DNA from: Methylobacterium sp.
Lineage (GTDB): Bacteria; Pseudomonadota; Alphaproteobacteria; Rhizobiales; Beijerinckiaceae
Direction of reading: 5' to 3'
NCBI GenBank assembly: GCA_020252645.1
Contig: JADCCN010000004.1
Location: forward strand, 62,001-126,000
DNA length: 64,000 bases
Part shown: positions 1-9,844 of the stretch, piece by piece
How the letters are laid out: every line of letters starts with the position of its first letter
Numbering within the stretch: the first letter of the stretch is position 1
The notes under the pieces: model-generated
Database searches by the model: none
What the model was told of the DNA's origin: nothing
Seen by the model: the letters and a program-made list of their open reading frames with translations, nothing else
Position numbers and translations under genes: made by a program

Positions 1-120
1 GTCGCGACGTCGACCGTGATGGTCGGCATGCTCGCCATCGGGCTTGTGGGCATGGTGATTGATGTCCTGCTGCGGCAGGGCGAGGGATGGTTGCGCCGTC
101 GGCGCGGACTGGAAGCGTGA
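1..120 (+). CDS. ABC transporter permease, C-terminal end (partial)
   Basis: The frame is open from the first base to the TGA at 118-120 and gives the last 39 residues of a protein whose start lies outside the window. The piece has a hydrophobic stretch rich in Val, Met, Leu and Ile, followed by a charged tail with four consecutive arginines. That is the usual ending of SsuC/TauC-type inner-membrane permeases, in which a last transmembrane helix is followed by a short basic cytoplasmic tail. The ATPase gene starts 9 bp downstream on the same strand, which supports the call. Too little is present to define the substrate, but the downstream genes point to a sulfonate. Confidence 0.7.
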   Translation, partial: VATSTVMVGMLAIGLVGMVIDVLLRQGEGWLRRRRGLEA

Positions 121-128
121 GGACACCG

Positions 129-926
129 ATGGGCTCGATCCAGTTCGAGAAGGTCGAAAAGGTTTTTGGCACTGCTGGTTCCGGCGTAAAAGTGCTGGAG
201 GACATCAATCTCAAGATCGCCGATCAGGAGTTTGTCGCGATTGTCGGTCCTTCAGGCTGCGGCAAAACCACCTGCCTGCGCATGGTCGCCGGGTTTGAGG
301 CGCCGAGTGCCGGGATTGTCAGTGTCAACGGCAAAGTCGTCACCGAGCCTGGGCCCGATCGTGCCGTGGTGTTTCAGCAATTTGCGTTGTTTCCGTGGAA
401 AACTGTTACCGAGAATATCGATTTCGGTTTGCGCAACAAGAACCTGCCGGCGGATCAGCGTGCCGGACTGATTGCCTCCGCCCTGAAGCTGATGAGCCTC
501 GAGACGCATGCAGATGCCTTCCCGCATCAGCTCTCCGGCGGCATGCAACAGCGTGTGGCCATCGCTCGCGCCTATGTTCTCGATCCGGAAGTGTTGCTGA
601 TGGACGAGCCCTTCGGCGCACTCGATGCGCAGACCCGCGTGGTGATGCAGGAGGAACTCGTGCGTCTCGCGCGGCGTAACCCGCGCACGGTGCTTTTCAT
701 CACTCATGCCGTGGATGAGGCCGTCTACCTCGCCGACCGCGTGGCCATCATGTCGCGACGCCCGGGGCGGATCAAGGAAGTGCTCGATATCAAGTCCGTG
801 CGCCAGAGCGAAAACTGGGACGGCCACGCCAGGATCGAGGATGTCATGGACCTCGAATCCTTCGTGCACCTGCGCACCCATATCTGGAAATCGCTGCGCG
901 AGGAAAAGGGTTTCAGGAATGTCTGA
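129..926 (+). CDS. ABC transporter ATP-binding protein, SsuB/TauB type
   Basis: This is the cytoplasmic ATPase of an importer, 265 aa, of normal length for the nitrate/sulfonate/taurine ATPase family. Visible motifs are the Walker A GPSGCGKTT, a Q-loop FQQFALFPW, the signature LSGGMQQR, Walker B VLLMDEPFGALD and the switch histidine in FITHAVDEA. I chose ATG 129, which has a GTGAGG ribosome site at the permease stop. An in-frame ATG at 87 would add a basic tail overlapping the permease. The DegT gene overlaps its end by 8 bp, so these genes are co-translated. The substrate is inferred from context to be DHPS or a related C3 sulfonate. Confidence 0.9.
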   Translation: MGSIQFEKVEKVFGTAGSGVKVLEDINLKIADQEFVAIVGPSGCGKTTCLRMVAGFEAPSAGIVSVNGKVVTEPGPDRAVVFQQFALFPWKTVTENIDFGLRNKNLPADQRAGLIASALKLMSLETHADAFPHQLSGGMQQRVAIARAYVLDPEVLLMDEPFGALDAQTRVVMQEELVRLARRNPRTVLFITHAVDEAVYLADRVAIMSRRPGRIKEVLDIKSVRQSENWDGHARIEDVMDLESFVHLRTHIWKSLREEKGFRNV

Positions 927-2169
927 GCCGCGTCGTCTGGCACGCGATCTGACGGAGCCGGAACCCATTCCGGCGGCGGGAATAGCGCGTGCGGTGGAGC
1001 TTATGCAATCAGGCCGGCTGTTTCGCTATGGCGAGATGGGCGCTGATCAACTCGACGTGTCGCTGCTCGAGCAGGAATTCGCGGCATTTGTGGGCCGCAA
1101 ATTCTGTGTGGCGGTGAATTCCGGCGGCTGCGCGATCTTCCTTGCGCTCAAGATTGCCGGTGTCGAGCCCGGTGACGCAGTGCTCGTCAATGGATTCACG
1201 CTTGCTCCGGTGCCTGGCGCCATCCTTCATGCAGGCGCACAGCCTGTCATCGTTGAAGTGACCGGCGATTACGTGATCGATCCGACAGATCTCCATGCAA
1301 AAATCCGTTCCAGCGGCGCGAAGACGCTGCTTCTCTCGCACATGCGTGGCCATATCGCCGATATGGACCAGGTCTCGCGGATTTGCGCAGGCGAGGGGGT
1401 CACGCTCGTTGAGGATTGCGCGCACGCGCTCTCGGCCTTCTGGGGTGAGCGGATGATCGGCAGCTTTGGCTTTGCCGCCGCCTACAGCGCGCAGACCTAC
1501 AAGCACCTGAATGCGGGCGAGGGCGGCTTCCTTGTGCTCGATGAGCCCGAGGCTGCGGCTCGCGCGATCCTGCATTCGGGCAGTTACATGCTGCATTCGC
1601 AGCACCTCTCGACGCCAGGGGCGGAGGCGCTGCGACGGGTCTCGAACGAAACGCCGAACTTTTCCATGCGGATGACCGCCCTTGCCGCGGCGATGCTGCG
1701 CCCGCAACTGGCAGAGCTTCCTCGCCGCGTCGCGCGGTGGAACACGATCCATCGTCGCATCGCCACGGGTTTGGCGCGTTCGCAATGGATCGCCCTGCCC
1801 AGGCCCGATGCGAAAGCTCGGTTCTCCGCGACATCGATCCAGTTTTCGATTCCCGCTCTCCCCCCTCAGGGCATCGAGATGGTTCTGGCGACCGCGAAAA
1901 GACGGGGCTTGCCCATCAAGTGGTTCGGTGCCGCCGAGCAGGCGGGTTTTACCAGCGCGCCGCGCCATTGGATTTACGCCGGTGAGCAGGGTGAACTCGC
2001 CCGGACGCACGCCGTTCTGGCAAGTCTCATGGATATCCGCACGCCCGTGACCCTCACGGATGACGAATGTGACCTCATCGCCGAGATCGTGCGGGAGGCC
2101 ATCGACGAGGCCATTGCAGCCTCTTCACAACAACCGGGCTCCAGCCCGGATCTCAAGCCATCGGCCTAA
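919..2169 (+). CDS. DegT/DnrJ/EryC1/StrS-family PLP aminotransferase
   Basis: A 416-aa fold-type-I aminotransferase of the sugar-aminotransferase family. The segment VEDCAHAL (Asp166) matches the PLP-pyridine-binding Asp, and Lys195 in TYKHLNAGEGG is the expected Schiff-base lysine. The start at 919 overlaps the ATPase gene by 8 bp, and the binding-protein gene follows 23 bp later, so it sits inside the transporter operon. Family members transfer an amino group to or from a keto group next to a hydroxymethyl or ring carbon. Within a DHPS operon an attractive inference is interconversion of cysteinolic acid (2-amino-3-hydroxypropane-1-sulfonate) and the 2-keto sulfonate. The sequence does not show the substrate. 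Confidence 0.85.
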   Translation: MSEPRRLARDLTEPEPIPAAGIARAVELMQSGRLFRYGEMGADQLDVSLLEQEFAAFVGRKFCVAVNSGGCAIFLALKIAGVEPGDAVLVNGFTLAPVPGAILHAGAQPVIVEVTGDYVIDPTDLHAKIRSSGAKTLLLSHMRGHIADMDQVSRICAGEGVTLVEDCAHALSAFWGERMIGSFGFAAAYSAQTYKHLNAGEGGFLVLDEPEAAARAILHSGSYMLHSQHLSTPGAEALRRVSNETPNFSMRMTALAAAMLRPQLAELPRRVARWNTIHRRIATGLARSQWIALPRPDAKARFSATSIQFSIPALPPQGIEMVLATAKRRGLPIKWFGAAEQAGFTSAPRHWIYAGEQGELARTHAVLASLMDIRTPVTLTDDECDLIAEIVREAIDEAIAASSQQPGSSPDLKPSA

Positions 2170-2192
2170 CGAACCAGTCAAGGGAGACAGGA

Positions 2193-3260
2193 ATGACCAA
2201 GGACAAGGGAATGAAACGCATCCTCAAGGGCTTGACCCTCGCGACCCTCATCGCCGCTTCGACACCGATGGTCGCTTCGGCACAGACGCCGATCGGCGTG
2301 AGCTATCAACCCTCGCTCTATTGGGCGCTGCCCTTCCACTATGCGAACGTCAAGGGCTGGTGGAAGGATGTGGGTCTTGCACCCAACTTCACCACCTTCC
2401 CGGCCGGTGCACCGCAAATCGCGGCCGCACCCTCGAGGTCGTGGGATGTGGGTGGCACCGGTTCGGTTCCGGCGATCTTGGGCGCAGTGCGCTTCAACAT
2501 CCTGACCATCGGCATCACCAATGATGAGTCCAAGACCAACGCCATGATGGTGCGCGGTGACAAGTTCGAAGCGATCAGGAGCAACCCGAAGCTCCTCGAA
2601 AACCAGAATATCCTGCTGACCACGAACTCCACAGTCGACTATGCAACCCGTAAATGTCTCGAGAAGATGGGGGTCTCGCAAGGATCAGTGAAATTTGTAA
2701 ACTTGGGACAGGCGCAGATCATCACCGCGCTGACCTCCAACAACGGCGATATTGCCGGGGTATGGGCACCCAATACCTACACGCTTGAAGATCGTGCCGG
2801 CGCCAAGTACCTCTGCTCGGGCGCTGATGCCGGTGCCATTGTTCCGGGAGCGCTCATCGTGCGGGCGGATTTCGCAAAAGAGCGCCCGGATGACGTGGCC
2901 AAGTTTCTTGCCGTCTATCTGCGTGGCTGGTCTTGGGCAAAGGCCAATCCTGCCGAAGCCCGCGCGCTGGCGCTTGATTTCTACAAGCAAGGCGGTCTCG
3001 AAGTCACGCCCCGCGCGATGGATCAGGAATTTGCGCTCCGCCCCACCTTCGGTCTCGACGAGCAGATCAAGATCATGGCGCGTGGTGCGAACCCTTCGAC
3101 CGTGGATGGCTGGTTCTCAGAAATCGGCAAGTTCATCAGCGATGTCGGCACGATTCCAGCCAACCCCGAAGCCCGGAACTATATCACGGACGAATTCATG
3201 AAGAAGGTTGCCGCTGATCCGAAGCTCAAGGCCTTCGCGACCGAATTCGACAAGAAGTAA
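2193..3260 (+). CDS. Periplasmic substrate-binding protein, sulfonate/taurine ABC type
   Basis: A 355-aa secreted solute receptor of the SsuA/TauA/NMT1-like family. It begins with a basic n-region, a hydrophobic core and a cleavage motif ASA before Gln31, and it has no lipobox. ATG 2193 is preceded by AGGGAG at 2181-2186. The mature part holds family-like segments such as the YWALPFHYANVKGWW region near the start, and VGGTGSVPAI, where the ligand loop normally sits. It follows the aminotransferase gene directly, and a hairpin after its stop could boost its level over the downstream enzymes. Its place with hps and suy genes suggests DHPS, sulfolactate or cysteinolate as ligand; this is inference. 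Confidence 0.88.
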   Translation: MTKDKGMKRILKGLTLATLIAASTPMVASAQTPIGVSYQPSLYWALPFHYANVKGWWKDVGLAPNFTTFPAGAPQIAAAPSRSWDVGGTGSVPAILGAVRFNILTIGITNDESKTNAMMVRGDKFEAIRSNPKLLENQNILLTTNSTVDYATRKCLEKMGVSQGSVKFVNLGQAQIITALTSNNGDIAGVWAPNTYTLEDRAGAKYLCSGADAGAIVPGALIVRADFAKERPDDVAKFLAVYLRGWSWAKANPAEARALALDFYKQGGLEVTPRAMDQEFALRPTFGLDEQIKIMARGANPSTVDGWFSEIGKFISDVGTIPANPEARNYITDEFMKKVAADPKLKAFATEFDKK

Positions 3261-3276
3261 CCGAGAGCCATCAAGA

Positions 3277-3306
3277 CCAGAGCGCATCGACACGCTCTGG
3301 TCCTTC
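3277..3306 (+). terminator. Hairpin after binding-protein gene (terminator or 3' stabiliser)
   Basis: CCAGAGCG at 3277-3284 pairs perfectly with CGCTCTGG at 3293-3300 across an 8-nt loop and is followed by a pyrimidine-rich run. A leaky terminator or mRNA stabiliser here would explain higher synthesis of the binding protein than of the enzymes downstream. Confidence 0.5.
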
Positions 3307-3312
3307 TCGCTT

Positions 3313-4749
<1,437 letters not shown>

Positions 4750-4750
<1 letters not shown>

Positions 4751-5523
4751 TGTCGTTTCGGTTGCACCAGCTCTTTGATCTCACAGGCAGGACCGCGCTC
4801 GTCACCGGTGGCAATAGCGGCATCGGGCTTGCGATGGCGCATGCGCTTGGCCTTGCCGGTGCCTCCGTTATTCTCGTGGCCCGACGGCAGGCCGAAACGG
4901 CCGATTCGATTGCCGGGCTCGCCCGCGACAATATCGATGCACGTGGCATTCTCGTCGATCTTGCTACGCCGGATTGTGCCAAGGTCTTGACCGATGCGCT
5001 TGCACGGTTGCAGGCGGAACCGGACATTCTCGTCAATGCCGCCGGCATCAATCTCCGCCAGCCTTTTTCGGAGGTGACGGCGGAAGCCTTCGATCTGCAT
5101 ATGGCCCTGCACCTGCGGGCTCCGTTCCTGCTGGCGCAAGCCTTAGCGCCATGCATGGCGGCGAAGGGGTTCGGGCGCATCATCAACCTCGCATCTTTGC
5201 AAAGCACACGCGCATTTCCGAACTCTGCGCCTTACGGCGCCGGCAAGGGCGGCATTGTCCAACTGACGCGCGCCATGGCCGAGGAATGGTCGAAACACGG
5301 TGTGACATGCAACGCGATCGCGCCGGGCTTTTTCCCGACACCGCTGACCGAGCCTGTTTTCAACGATCCCGCAAGGGCTGCAAGAAACGCCGCGCAAACC
5401 GCGATAGGGCGCAATGGCGTGCTCACCGATCTCTGGGGTGCGACGGTGTTTCTTGCTTCTCAAGCCTCAGCCTATATCTCGGGGCAAACGCTCGCCGTTG
5501 ATGGCGGATTTACAGCGAAATAG
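4750..5523 (+). CDS. hpsO: SDR-family dehydrogenase (DHPS 2-dehydrogenase, HpsO-like)
   Basis: A 257-aa classical short-chain dehydrogenase. It shows the cofactor loop TGGNSGIG at 19-26, NAAG at 96-99, and a catalytic Ser149, Tyr162 and Lys166. It starts within the stop of the hpsN-like gene, so translation is coupled. In the known DHPS pathway two 2-dehydrogenases, HpsO (SDR) and HpsP (medium-chain), together racemise DHPS through the 2-keto compound so that HpsN can use all of it. Position, order and family match HpsO. The assignment is by context; SDR substrate specificity cannot be read from the sequence. Confidence 0.75.
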
Positions 5524-5532
5524 GAGTGAGCA

Positions 5533-6525
5533 ATGAAGGCTCTTGTCTATGACGGGCCAAACAGCCTCGCCTATCGCGACGAGCCAAATCCGTCCCCCGA
5601 GGCAGATGATCTGATCGTGCGTGTGCATGCCGTGGGCATTTGTGGCTCGGATATGCATGCCTATCACGGGCATGATAACCGCCGTCCGGCGCCTCTGATC
5701 CTCGGGCATGAAGCCGCAGGGACGATTGAAGGCGGGCCGCGGCATGGGGAGCGCGTCACGATCAATCCACTCGTCGTTGATCCCGTCTGCCCCTATGCGA
5801 TGGAGGGGCGCTGGCACCTTTCGCCCACACGCCAGATACTCTCCATGCCGCCGAGACAGGGCGCATTTGCGGAATATGTGCGCATTCCACCCCGCAATCT
5901 GGTGCGAATCCCCGATCATCTTCCGTTTGAGCAGGCTGCTCTTGCCGAGCCGATTGCGGTCTCGTGGCATGCCGCCCGGATCGGCTCCGGGAAGCTTCAT
6001 CAGCCGCTGGCGGCCTGCCGCGTTGTTGTGATCGGGGGAGGTGCGATTGGCCTGACATCGGCGATTGTCGCGCGGCTTTTTGGCGCCGGGGATATCGCGA
6101 TTGGCGAGACCAATCCCTTGCGCCGCGAGACGCTGCGTCGGACAGAGGGTTTTGAGGCCTATGCCCCTGGCGAAAATGATCCGAAAGAGAACAGCGTCGA
6201 TCTCGTCATCGATGCGGTTGGCGCCGTTGGCACGCGCATCGCCGCAAGCCGGATGATACGCCCCGGCGGCGTGATCGTGCATCTCGGCCTGCTGCCCGGG
6301 CTTGAGGGGCTCGATATCCGCAAGTTGACGCTGCAGGAAGTGACGGTGAGCGGCTCCTATTGCTATACGCCGCATGATTTCGAGCACACGGTCGAGGCGC
6401 TCGCGCGGCGTCGTCTCGGCCGTTTGCAATGGTTCGAGGAGCGGCCGCTGTCTGAAGGGGCTCGCGCTTTTCACGATATCGATGCGGGCGCAACGCCCGC
6501 TGCCAAGATCGTGCTGCGCGTCTAG
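5533..6525 (+). CDS. hpsP: Medium-chain zinc alcohol dehydrogenase (DHPS 2-dehydrogenase, HpsP-like)
   Basis: A 330-aa GroES-like plus Rossmann enzyme. The catalytic zinc site is recognisable as Cys37 in GICGSD and His59-Glu60 in LGHEAAG. The nucleotide loop VIGGGAIG lies at about 167-174. The four-cysteine structural zinc lobe found in most relatives is missing: the region after NPLVVDPVC keeps only one Cys and is shortened. It follows the SDR gene by 9 bp with AGGAG at 5522-5526. It is the expected partner of HpsO in racemising DHPS. The stop codon lies inside a repeat copy, which separates this operon from suyAB. Confidence 0.75.
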   Translation: MKALVYDGPNSLAYRDEPNPSPEADDLIVRVHAVGICGSDMHAYHGHDNRRPAPLILGHEAAGTIEGGPRHGERVTINPLVVDPVCPYAMEGRWHLSPTRQILSMPPRQGAFAEYVRIPPRNLVRIPDHLPFEQAALAEPIAVSWHAARIGSGKLHQPLAACRVVVIGGGAIGLTSAIVARLFGAGDIAIGETNPLRRETLRRTEGFEAYAPGENDPKENSVDLVIDAVGAVGTRIAASRMIRPGGVIVHLGLLPGLEGLDIRKLTLQEVTVSGSYCYTPHDFEHTVEALARRRLGRLQWFEERPLSEGARAFHDIDAGATPAAKIVLRV

Positions 6526-6624
6526 AGCATGATGTGTTCAAACGGAAGCACATCATGCTCTAAGATCTCGATTTACCGAATTTTCTTTCGAAGAACCGGT
6601 ATCCAATTCTTCGGAAAATGCTCT
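6524..6624. repeat. Intergenic two-hairpin repeat, copy 2
   Basis: The first stem is a perfect 13-bp pairing of AGAGCATGATGTG (6524-6536) with CACATCATGCTCT (6549-6561). The second half carries CGAAGAACCGGTATCC and closes with AAAATGCTCT. It overlaps the stop codon of the hpsP-like gene. Confidence 0.85.
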
Positions 6625-6677
6625 GGGAATTCGGTTGCAAAGCCCGTTCGGATGCCTGTTTCTGCTGCATCGGCCGA

Positions 6678-6711
6678 TTGACAGGCCTCTCAATCTTATA
6701 TCTTATATAAG
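6678..6711 (+). promoter_or_regulatory. Promoter and palindromic operator of suyAB
   Basis: A consensus -35 box TTGACA lies at 6678-6683. The perfect palindrome CTTATATAAG (6702-6711) covers the expected -10 region 17-19 bp further on, with a second half-site CTTATA at 6695-6700 and another AATAAG just after. An operator lying on the -10 box implies repression that is lifted by a pathway intermediate. No regulator gene is in view. Confidence 0.55.
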
Positions 6712-6784
6712 AATAAGAAGCGGCGATCCTCATCGTCAGGGTTCTCCGCCATGGCAGACACAAGAGGACAGGGAGCATCTTCGT

Positions 6785-7072
6785 ATGGCGATCCCCCATT
6801 TGCTCGTTCATGAGAAAAAAGACACGGTTGGCGTGGTTGTTGTCGAAGGCCTGAAGGCCGGAACCGACATGCTCGCCGTTGTCACCCACGACAATTCGGA
6901 TTTCCGCATCATTGCCAAGATGGACATTCCCATCGGCCACAAGATCGCGCTCAAGCCGATCAAGAAGGGCGAGACGATCTGGAAATACGGGCAGGATATC
7001 GGGATTGCGAAGGCGGATATCGCCGTTGGGGAGCATGTGCATGTGCACAATGCCAAAACGAAGCGCTGGTGA
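6785..7072 (+). CDS. suyA: (R)-sulfolactate sulfo-lyase, small subunit (SuyA)
   Basis: A 95-aa protein of the SAF/UxaA N-terminal type, in which the small subunit of altronate-dehydratase-like lyases is a separate chain. It has the family pattern [12 protein letters not shown] and ends with [14 protein letters not shown] 6785 has GGGAG at 6771-6775. The large subunit follows 11 bp later. With SuyB it eliminates sulfite from (R)-sulfolactate to give pyruvate. A UxaA-type sugar-acid dehydratase is the alternative, but the hps genes and the sulfite-type exporter support sulfo-lyase. Confidence 0.85.
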   Translation: MAIPHLLVHEKKDTVGVVVVEGLKAGTDMLAVVTHDNSDFRIIAKMDIPIGHKIALKPIKKGETIWKYGQDIGIAKADIAVGEHVHVHNAKTKRW

Positions 7073-7083
7073 GGAGAGCAACC

Positions 7084-8376
7084 ATGGCAAGTGCACCGAT
7101 TGTTGCGAATTTCTCGCTCAACCAGAACAAGCTGGCCTCCGTGAAGGGGCGCAAGATCGAAGCTCCGGCATTCAAATCCCCTGTTGCGCCCAAACGCCGT
7201 GGCGGGCTCGCCAAAGACAGCATCATGGCCTGGCGCCGTGAAAATGGGCGCATTGGTGTGCGCAATCACGTGGTCATGCTGCCGCTGGACGATCTCTCGA
7301 ATGCTGCCTGTGAAGCGGTTGCAAACAACGTCAAGGGTGTGCTGGCGCTGCCTCATGCCTATGGCCGCTTGCAGTTCGGCCTCGATCTCGATCTGCATTT
7401 CCGCACGCTGATCGGCATCGGCTCCAATCCGAATGTCGCGGCGGTTGTGGTGATCGGGATCGAGGATGGCTGGACCAAGATTGTCGTCGATGGCATCGCC
7501 AAGACCGGCAAGCCGGTCGTCGGCTTCGGCATTGAAGGGCATGGCGATATCGCCGTGATCGCGAAGGCCTCCTACGTGGCCAAGGAATTCTCACAATGGG
7601 CGAGCGAACTTCAGCGCGAGAAGTGCCCGATCAGCGATCTCTGGATTTCCACGAAATGCGGCGAAAGCGACACGACAACGGGTCTCTCCTCCTGCCCTGC
7701 CGTCGGCAATATGTATGACAAGCTCATCCCGCAGGGCATCCATGGCGTGTTCGGCGAAACCTCGGAAATCACCGGCGCGGAGCATCTGTGCAAGGCGCGC
7801 GCAGCGACCCCAGAAATCGGCGAACGCTGGTACAAGATGTGGAAAGCCTATCAGGATGACGTGATCGAGGCCCACAAAACCTCGGATCTCTCGGACAGCC
7901 AGCCGACCAAGGGTAACATCGCGGGCGGCCTCACGACGATCGAGGAAAAGGCGCTTGGCAATCTGGAGAAGATTGGCCGTGAATGCACCTATATCGACAT
8001 TCTCGATCCGGCAGAGGCGCCGACCAAGGGGCCGGGTCTCTACTTCATGGACACGTCTTCGGCAGCCGCCGAATGCGTGACGCTGATGGCCGCTGGCGGC
8101 TATGTGATCCACACCTTCCCGACCGGGCAGGGCAATGTGATCGGCAACCCGATTGTTCCCGTGATCAAGATCACCGGCAATCCAAAAACAATGCGGACCA
8201 TGCCGGAGCATATCGATGTGGATGTTTCGGGCATCCTGCGCCGTGACATGACCATCAGCCAGGCCGGTGATGCGCTGATCGACAATATCATGCGCACGGC
8301 GAATGGCCGCCTCACGGCGGCGGAGGCGCTCGGGCATCGCGAGTTCGTGATGACCAAGCTCTACCGGAGCGCGTGA
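7084..8376 (+). CDS. suyB: (R)-sulfolactate sulfo-lyase, large subunit (SuyB)
   Basis: A 430-aa large subunit of the UxaA/altronate-dehydratase family. The segment [20 protein letters not shown] contains Cys192 and Cys204, matching the region that binds the metal or Fe-S centre in relatives. GRIGVRNH near residue 56 and HTFPTGQGN near the C-terminus are further family marks. ATG 7084 has GAGGAGAG at 7071-7078. The product acts in the cytoplasm with SuyA. The gene precedes a SuyZ-like exporter, the order known in sulfolactate degraders, so sulfite made here would be removed at once. Confidence 0.87.
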   Translation: MASAPIVANFSLNQNKLASVKGRKIEAPAFKSPVAPKRRGGLAKDSIMAWRRENGRIGVRNHVVMLPLDDLSNAACEAVANNVKGVLALPHAYGRLQFGLDLDLHFRTLIGIGSNPNVAAVVVIGIEDGWTKIVVDGIAKTGKPVVGFGIEGHGDIAVIAKASYVAKEFSQWASELQREKCPISDLWISTKCGESDTTTGLSSCPAVGNMYDKLIPQGIHGVFGETSEITGAEHLCKARAATPEIGERWYKMWKAYQDDVIEAHKTSDLSDSQPTKGNIAGGLTTIEEKALGNLEKIGRECTYIDILDPAEAPTKGPGLYFMDTSSAAAECVTLMAAGGYVIHTFPTGQGNVIGNPIVPVIKITGNPKTMRTMPEHIDVDVSGILRRDMTISQAGDALIDNIMRTANGRLTAAEALGHREFVMTKLYRSA

Positions 8377-8386
8377 TGCAAACGCC

Positions 8387-9436
8387 ATGAAAGTCGGCCC
8401 GGAAGCTGATGGCTCGGCGAAGGCCTGGAGCAGGGCTCCGGGCCTTTTTCTCTCGCTTGGCGTCGCAATGGGAGCGGTGCTGGTCGCGCCGCTGATCAAG
8501 GGCATTACCGGCGCAAGCCTGGCCTTGCCGGATATGGTGATCGCGCTTGTCATCGGCATCTTGCTGTTCCCGATCTCACAGAAGCCGATCTTCCAGCCTG
8601 GCATCACCTATGCCGTGAAAACGTTGCTGCGTTACGCGATTGCGCTGCTTGGTCTGCGCATCGCGGCTGGCGATATTGCCTTGCTGGGCTGGGGCACGGC
8701 GGCGATGATTGTTGTCGTTATGGTTCTCACGCTTCTCTCCGGCTTGTGGCTGGCGAAACTCCTTGGGCGCGATGCCGGGCTGGGCGCGCTTGCGGGGGCC
8801 GCCAACGCGGTGTGTGGTGCATCCGCGACGCTTGCGACCGCGACCGTTGTTCCGGACTACAAGAACAAATCCGCCGATATCGCCTTCACCGTGGTAATGG
8901 CCAACGCGATCTCCACCCTTGTGATGCTCGCTTACCCGCCGCTTTGCCGCTGGCTTGGCCTCTCGGACCATGAAACCGGGATCATGCTCGGACTGACCAT
9001 TCAGGATATGGCACAGGTTGTCGGGGCGGCTTACGCTGTGTCGGAGCCCGTGGGGAACACGGCGGTCATCGTCAAGCTGTTCCGCGTGCTGTTGCTGCTG
9101 CCCATGGTGCTGCTGGTGGGCTGGTATTTCACCCGCCAAGGGGGCACGGCTGGCGGTGCCAAGGTGCCCGTGCCGGGCTTCGCATTTGTGTTTATCGCGC
9201 TCGCCGCGCTCAATTCCGTGCTGCCCGCAACGCCGATCGCCGAGGCTTACCTTCCGGTCAAGGCGCTGCTCGTCGAAGCTTCGCGCTGGGGCATGCTGAT
9301 CGCGATTGCCGCCCTGGGACTTGGCACATCGCTGGGTGCGCTCCTTTCCATTGGCTGGCGCCATGGCGCGGTGTTCTGCGGTGCGGGGATAGTCATCCTG
9401 ATGCTGGCAACCGCCAGTATATTTCTCATGAGGTAG
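8387..9436 (+). CDS. suyZ: Sulfite/sulfate exporter of the YeiH family (SuyZ-like)
   Basis: A 349-aa membrane protein with about ten hydrophobic helices of the YeiH/UPF0324 'putative sulfate exporter' family. Visible family segments are ANAVCGASA near 138 and TIQDMAQVVGAAYAVS near 205, which resemble the pore repeats of that family. It begins 10 bp after suyB without a strong ribosome site and is followed after 3 bp by the slcC relic. In sulfolactate degraders the homologous suyZ is thought to export the sulfite or sulfate formed by SuyAB. The transported ion is inferred from context. Confidence 0.8.
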   Translation: MKVGPEADGSAKAWSRAPGLFLSLGVAMGAVLVAPLIKGITGASLALPDMVIALVIGILLFPISQKPIFQPGITYAVKTLLRYAIALLGLRIAAGDIALLGWGTAAMIVVVMVLTLLSGLWLAKLLGRDAGLGALAGAANAVCGASATLATATVVPDYKNKSADIAFTVVMANAISTLVMLAYPPLCRWLGLSDHETGIMLGLTIQDMAQVVGAAYAVSEPVGNTAVIVKLFRVLLLLPMVLLVGWYFTRQGGTAGGAKVPVPGFAFVFIALAALNSVLPATPIAEAYLPVKALLVEASRWGMLIAIAALGLGTSLGALLSIGWRHGAVFCGAGIVILMLATASIFLMR

Positions 9437-9439
9437 GCA

Positions 9440-9844
9440 ATGGCCGATATCGTCATGACCGAGTTCATGGATGAAGCGGCGGTCGCCGAGCGGGGCATTG
9501 CTGTCCTTCCGGCGACGGGGGCAAGTGACCTCTCCGTGGCGGAATGGGTGATTGCCAATGCGGTGATGCTTCTGCGCGGCGCTTACCATGCCACGCGCGA
9601 CATGATCGCAGGCGCCTGGCCACGCAACCGTTTGATGGGGCGAGAGCTTTCGGGGCGGATCGGCGGGGCAGCACTGGATGTCTTTCAGAACGAACCACTC
9701 TCGGCCGCGAGCGGAGCGGTGTTTGCGGGTTGCCCGCACCTGATCCTCACGCCGCATATCGCGGGTGTCGCCCTCGAATCCAATATCCGTGTCTCGAATT
9801 TGATCGCCGAGAAAGTTTTGGCGCATCTGGGAAAAACCGCATGA
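9440..9844 (+). pseudogene. slcC: Internally deleted (S)-sulfolactate dehydrogenase (slcC relic)
   Basis: The 134-aa frame is a patchwork of a D-2-hydroxyacid dehydrogenase. It starts with IVMTEFMDEAAV (an N-terminus like SlcC), jumps to RGIAVLPATGASD, which belongs near residue 90 of an intact enzyme, runs to MGRELSG, and jumps again to GGAALDVFQNEPL and LTPHIAGV near the C-terminus. The NAD-binding Rossmann core with GxGxxG and the catalytic Arg and Glu are absent. Intact members have more than 300 residues. Both joints keep frame. The stop overlaps the comC start (ATGA), so the remnant may persist as a translated leader for comC. It is very unlikely to be active. Confidence 0.75.

Noticed and set aside
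9440-9844. Complete small oxidoreductase
   Set aside because: The pieces align with separate regions of a much longer dehydrogenase and the NAD-binding core is absent, so a functional small enzyme is not credible.
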